Assembly (NCBI GenBank): GCA_902803635.1
Contig: CADCQU010000292.1
Coordinates: forward strand, 1-5,592
Direction of reading: 5' to 3'
DNA: 5,592 nucleotides
From: an uncultured Lachnospiraceae bacterium
GTDB lineage: Bacteria > Bacillota > Clostridia > Lachnospirales > Lachnospiraceae
The notes under the pieces were generated by a model. That model ran no database searches, had not been told where the DNA came from, and worked only from the letters and a program-made list of their open reading frames with translations. This document shows positions 4,981 to 5,592 of the stretch, piece after piece. The position numbers and the translations under genes are program-made. How positions within the stretch are numbered: position 1 is the first letter of the stretch; the number at the start of each line of letters is the position of its first letter.

Positions 4981-5493
4981 ATGAAAATCTTGATTATTAG
5001 CGACACCCACGGCTATCTTGGCAACCTGGGCAAGGTGCTGCAAGCTGTGGGACACATCGACCACCTCATCCATTGCGGCGACGTGGAGGAGCAGATGGAG
5101 GAGATTGAACGCATGGCCGGTTGCCCCTGCACCTTCGTGCAGGGTAACAACGATTTCTACGGCGACCTCCCCAAGGAGGCCATCCTCCGTTTCGGAAAAT
5201 ACCGGATCTTCGTGACCCACGGCCACCGTCTCGGGATTTACTGGGGGACACAGGAGCTCGTCAAGACCGCCCGCAGAAAGGGCTGCAACCTGGCTCTCTA
5301 CGGACATACCCATATCCCCGTCCTGGAGGTAACGCCCTCCGGCCTGACCATCCTGAACCCCGGGAGCCTTACCTACCCCCGCCATAACCGCCGCCAGCCC
5401 ACCTTCGCCACCATGGAAATCGACAGCCAAGGCCGCGCCCTCTTCGCCATTTGTTATGTCAAACCCAACGGATCAATCGGTGTGCTCTTCTAA
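4981..5493 (+). CDS. yfcE: YfcE/MJ0936-family metallophosphoesterase
   Basis: A small soluble calcineurin-like phosphoesterase. Characterised relatives (E. coli YfcE, MJ0936) hydrolyse phosphodiester model substrates with Mn or Ni; the natural substrate is not settled. The 170-residue protein has the full metal-binding set: ISDTHG (6-11) with Asp8 and His10, HCGDVEE (31-37) with Asp34, GNNDFYG (55-61) with Asn56, VTHGHRLG (78-85) with His80, and YGHTHIP (107-113) with His109 and His111. NPGSLTYPR (126-134) is also typical. ATG 4981 was chosen because GGGGGAGG (4968-4975) lies 5 nt before it; the in-frame ATG at 4966 has no ribosome binding site and overlaps it. It lies 42 nt after rdgB and is probably co-transcribed with it. 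No terminator is visible in the remaining 99 nt. Confidence 0.93.
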   Translation: MKILIISDTHGYLGNLGKVLQAVGHIDHLIHCGDVEEQMEEIERMAGCPCTFVQGNNDFYGDLPKEAILRFGKYRIFVTHGHRLGIYWGTQELVKTARRKGCNLALYGHTHIPVLEVTPSGLTILNPGSLTYPRHNRRQPTFATMEIDSQGRALFAICYVKPNGSIGVLF

Positions 5494-5592
5494 AAGAGAT
5501 GGTTACTACGCCGACTGACGACAACGCAGTTAGAAACGGATTTAGACAAGCCAAATGTACAAGCTATTTCTTAACGGTTCCTTACTGTTCAG

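Noticed and set aside
4342..5430. 362-codon minus-strand open frame opposite rdgB and the phosphoesterase
   Set aside because: It spans two clear + strand genes plus their spacer and is the mirror of their codon pattern.
5485..5498. CTCTT-CTAA-AAGAG hairpin at the phosphoesterase stop codon as a terminator
   Set aside because: Only 5 bp, AT-rich, and no T-run follows.

Overview
The window looks like chromosomal DNA of a fairly GC-rich Clostridia member, most likely Lachnospiraceae. This rests on the zinc-free type of ribosomal protein S4, the strongly expanded L17 (178 aa, against roughly 120 aa in most bacteria), strong AGGAGG-type ribosome binding sites, and the overall resemblance of S4, RpoA and L17 to Lachnospiraceae proteins as I remember them. 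All six recognised genes are on the + strand.

Positions 1-2487 are the distal end of the ribosomal-protein alpha operon: rpsD (5' end cut off by the window), rpoA and rplQ, closed by a strong intrinsic terminator at 2451-2487. The three genes would be co-transcribed and make 30S protein S4, the RNA polymerase alpha subunit and 50S protein L17. The spacers are unusual. A long, nearly continuous hairpin lies between rpsD and rpoA. The 226-bp rpoA-rplQ spacer is mostly two tandem copies of a 77-bp double-hairpin unit.

Positions 2488-2855 hold no gene that I can support. The stretch contains a series of inverted repeats, an A-rich island, a candidate promoter (2712-2739), and a 10-bp perfect hairpin whose U-tract would lie on the minus strand, i.e. 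a leftward-reading terminator shape.

Positions 2856-5493 form a second, apparently housekeeping group: a THUMP-domain class I rRNA guanine-N2 methyltransferase (RlmL/YpsC type), the XTP/dITP pyrophosphatase RdgB, and a YfcE-type metallophosphoesterase. RdgB next to a YfcE-type phosphoesterase is a known arrangement (ysnA-ysnB in Bacillus subtilis). The 238-bp spacer before rdgB contains a roughly 125-bp palindromic element with inverted ends of the GTCATNCTGAG type, then a small intrinsic terminator just 32 bp before the rdgB start. Positions 5494-5592 show no gene, RNA or convincing terminator.

The genes themselves are ordinary. No defence, mobile or biosynthetic system is visible. What merits attention is the density of palindromic, repeat-like elements in every long spacer, including inside an essential, highly expressed operon.
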